This document shows, piece after piece, positions 62,902 to 64,000 of a DNA stretch of 64,000 nucleotides. Made by a program: the position numbers and the translations under genes. This stretch comes from Phycomyces blakesleeanus NRRL 1555(-). Taxonomy: Eukaryota; Mucoromycota; Mucoromycetes; Mucorales; Phycomycetaceae. Within the stretch, counting starts at the first letter, position 1. Every line of letters starts with the position of its first letter. Under the pieces are notes generated by a model. The model did no database searches. It was not told the origin of the DNA and worked only from the letters and a program-made list of their open reading frames with translations. Where the stretch lies: positions 372,001 to 436,000 of the forward strand of contig NW_017265142.1 in NCBI RefSeq assembly GCF_001638985.1. The letters are read 5' to 3'.

Positions 62902-64000
62902 ATTGATGATTAAGTAGAAAAAAAGATGCCAAAGGATATAGAGCTACAAAACACCAACTTATTTCCAAAAGTCCATATTTTTGACTGTCACAAAAGTAGC
63001 CACACACTTTTTTTTTCATTAAAAAAAACTGTTGTAGACACGACAAAGACAGGTAGCCAAACAGGCATCATGACTTGCCTAACCTATGCTTCAAAAAAAA
63101 AAAAAAAAGGGGGGGGGGTTTCTTTTATTACTGATAAAGAAAGGTACGAATAATATACATGATATATTTTACAAGCCATATAGTTACTTTCAAGTATAAA
63201 AATAAATGACTTTCTTTACAAAGCACCTTCTAAATGATGCTCGCAAGCATAAGGAACAAACTCATCCCAAGTAGAATTTGGGGGTTTCAATCCAGATAGA
63301 GAAAAATAAAACCAGAACAAAGTCAATTGTTCAAAAATGTAGGGAACATAAAATGCTCTTTACAAATTGACGAATTTTAAAAAAGGGGGGCTTCAACCCC
63401 CAAAATTGCTCTCGCTAAATAAAGAATAGCAAAAGTTTGGGTAATTTAAATTAAGAAAAGTCTGTTCGTCCATGTTTTCAAAGGAAAATAATTATAATGC
63501 TGATGATGTGTATGTTCTTAAATAATGCCAAAAGGTACCAGGCACCAACACACCCCATAGTACAATAATTTCTTTCTTTTAACTATGATCCTATATACTG
63601 TGAAAGAATCCAAGGTCTTAATAGTATTTCTATTGGTTTCATTCAAGAGTAAAACCTGTTATCTATAAGAGCCTTTAAATCTATAATATATCAAGTTCTC
63701 ATGATGATGATCCAAACTTTACCCGATACTGGGTTTTTAGTAAGACGATATAAGTTTTATCTTATCCATTGGAAGGACTTGGTGCTTCAAATCAGAGCAA
63801 CTTTCAGAAATGCATGTATTGAATTTAAGATAAATTTCTCTATATGGATAACAGAGTTCTATTGTAGGTAAGTGTATTGCGTATGCTTTATTCATTTTTG
63901 GTAAAACTTTTTTTTTTATTTATAAAAAAGCATTGGTAACTATCATTTAAAATCCCGCGACGTTCCGGCTTTTCCTATTGGATAGGTAAAATTGCTGTCA
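62902..64000. other. Terminal stretch, no gene recognised
   Basis: It starts with the RPB12 promoter. A poly-A run followed by poly-G lies at 63092-63118. A small stem-loop GGGGG-CTTCAA-CCCCC lies near 63386-63401. The rest is AT-rich. A gene could begin beyond the window. Confidence 0.4.

Noticed and set aside
63386..63420. Stem-loop resembling a second Helitron 3' end
   Set aside because: GGGGG-CTTCAA-CCCCC is followed by CTAAA rather than CTRR plus T, and no similarity to the true Helitron end at 16455 is seen beyond the G/C runs.

Overview
This is a eukaryotic, AT-rich, intron-dense nuclear contig from a filamentous fungus, most likely Mucoromycota (order Mucorales probable, genus not assignable). 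The pointers are many short introns (about 45-150 bp) with GTAAGT-type donors, a GDP-fucose synthase (mucoralean walls contain fucose), a sphingomyelin-synthase-like PAP2 protein, and Helitron and Tc1/mariner-type relics.

Layout. 0.4-6 kb holds three consecutive genes that feed sulfur amino-acid synthesis: ATP sulfurylase (+), 3-phosphoglycerate dehydrogenase (-) and homoserine O-acetyltransferase (+). 6-9.6 kb is a graveyard: a broken DDE transposase, a broken gene with a PD-(D/E)XK-like signature whose 3' part recurs at 35.6 kb, and a GC-richer relic. 10.3-11.3 kb is an ER thioredoxin-like membrane protein. 12.1-12.4 kb is an orphan 3' fragment of ribosomal protein uL15. 13.5-14.9 kb is an 84-bp minisatellite of about 17 units. 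15.3-16.1 kb holds a Tc1-like relic and another decayed coding tail. 16.45 to about 21.7 kb is a nearly complete Helitron (minus strand) with one homopolymer frameshift, a GC-rich hairpin 3' end and a stem-loop cluster beyond the start of its gene, followed by a 72-bp x3 tandem repeat.

23-34.5 kb is a dense housekeeping block: a hexokinase-like protein lacking its catalytic residues, an Osh4-type oxysterol-binding protein, a Vps9/CUE Rab GEF, an acyl-CoA-binding protein and an ICP55-type aminopeptidase P. 34.5-40.3 kb is gene-poor and contains tRNA-Arg(CCT). Next come a secreted GH20 hexosaminidase (40.4-42.2 kb), an 816-bp TIR element with TA target duplication (42.7-43.5 kb) and a Tps2-type trehalose-phosphate phosphatase (43.9-47.1 kb). 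The last part holds the PAP2/SMS-like gene (51.1-52.4 kb), GDP-L-fucose synthase (54.7-56.6 kb), COPII SEC24 (57.4-62.2 kb) and RNA polymerase subunit Rpb12 (62.6-62.9 kb).

Several genes fit a wall, membrane and trafficking theme (Sec24, Vps9, Osh4, SMS-like, GDP-fucose synthase, GH20), but apart from the sulfur/serine trio there is no clear functional cluster. The most notable items are the near-intact Helitron with structured ends, the pseudo-hexokinase, the mobile-looking PD-(D/E)XK-like pseudogene family and a recurring T(n)A(n) palindrome. Gene models were spliced by eye; identities rest on recognised motifs and family resemblance, not on database searches.
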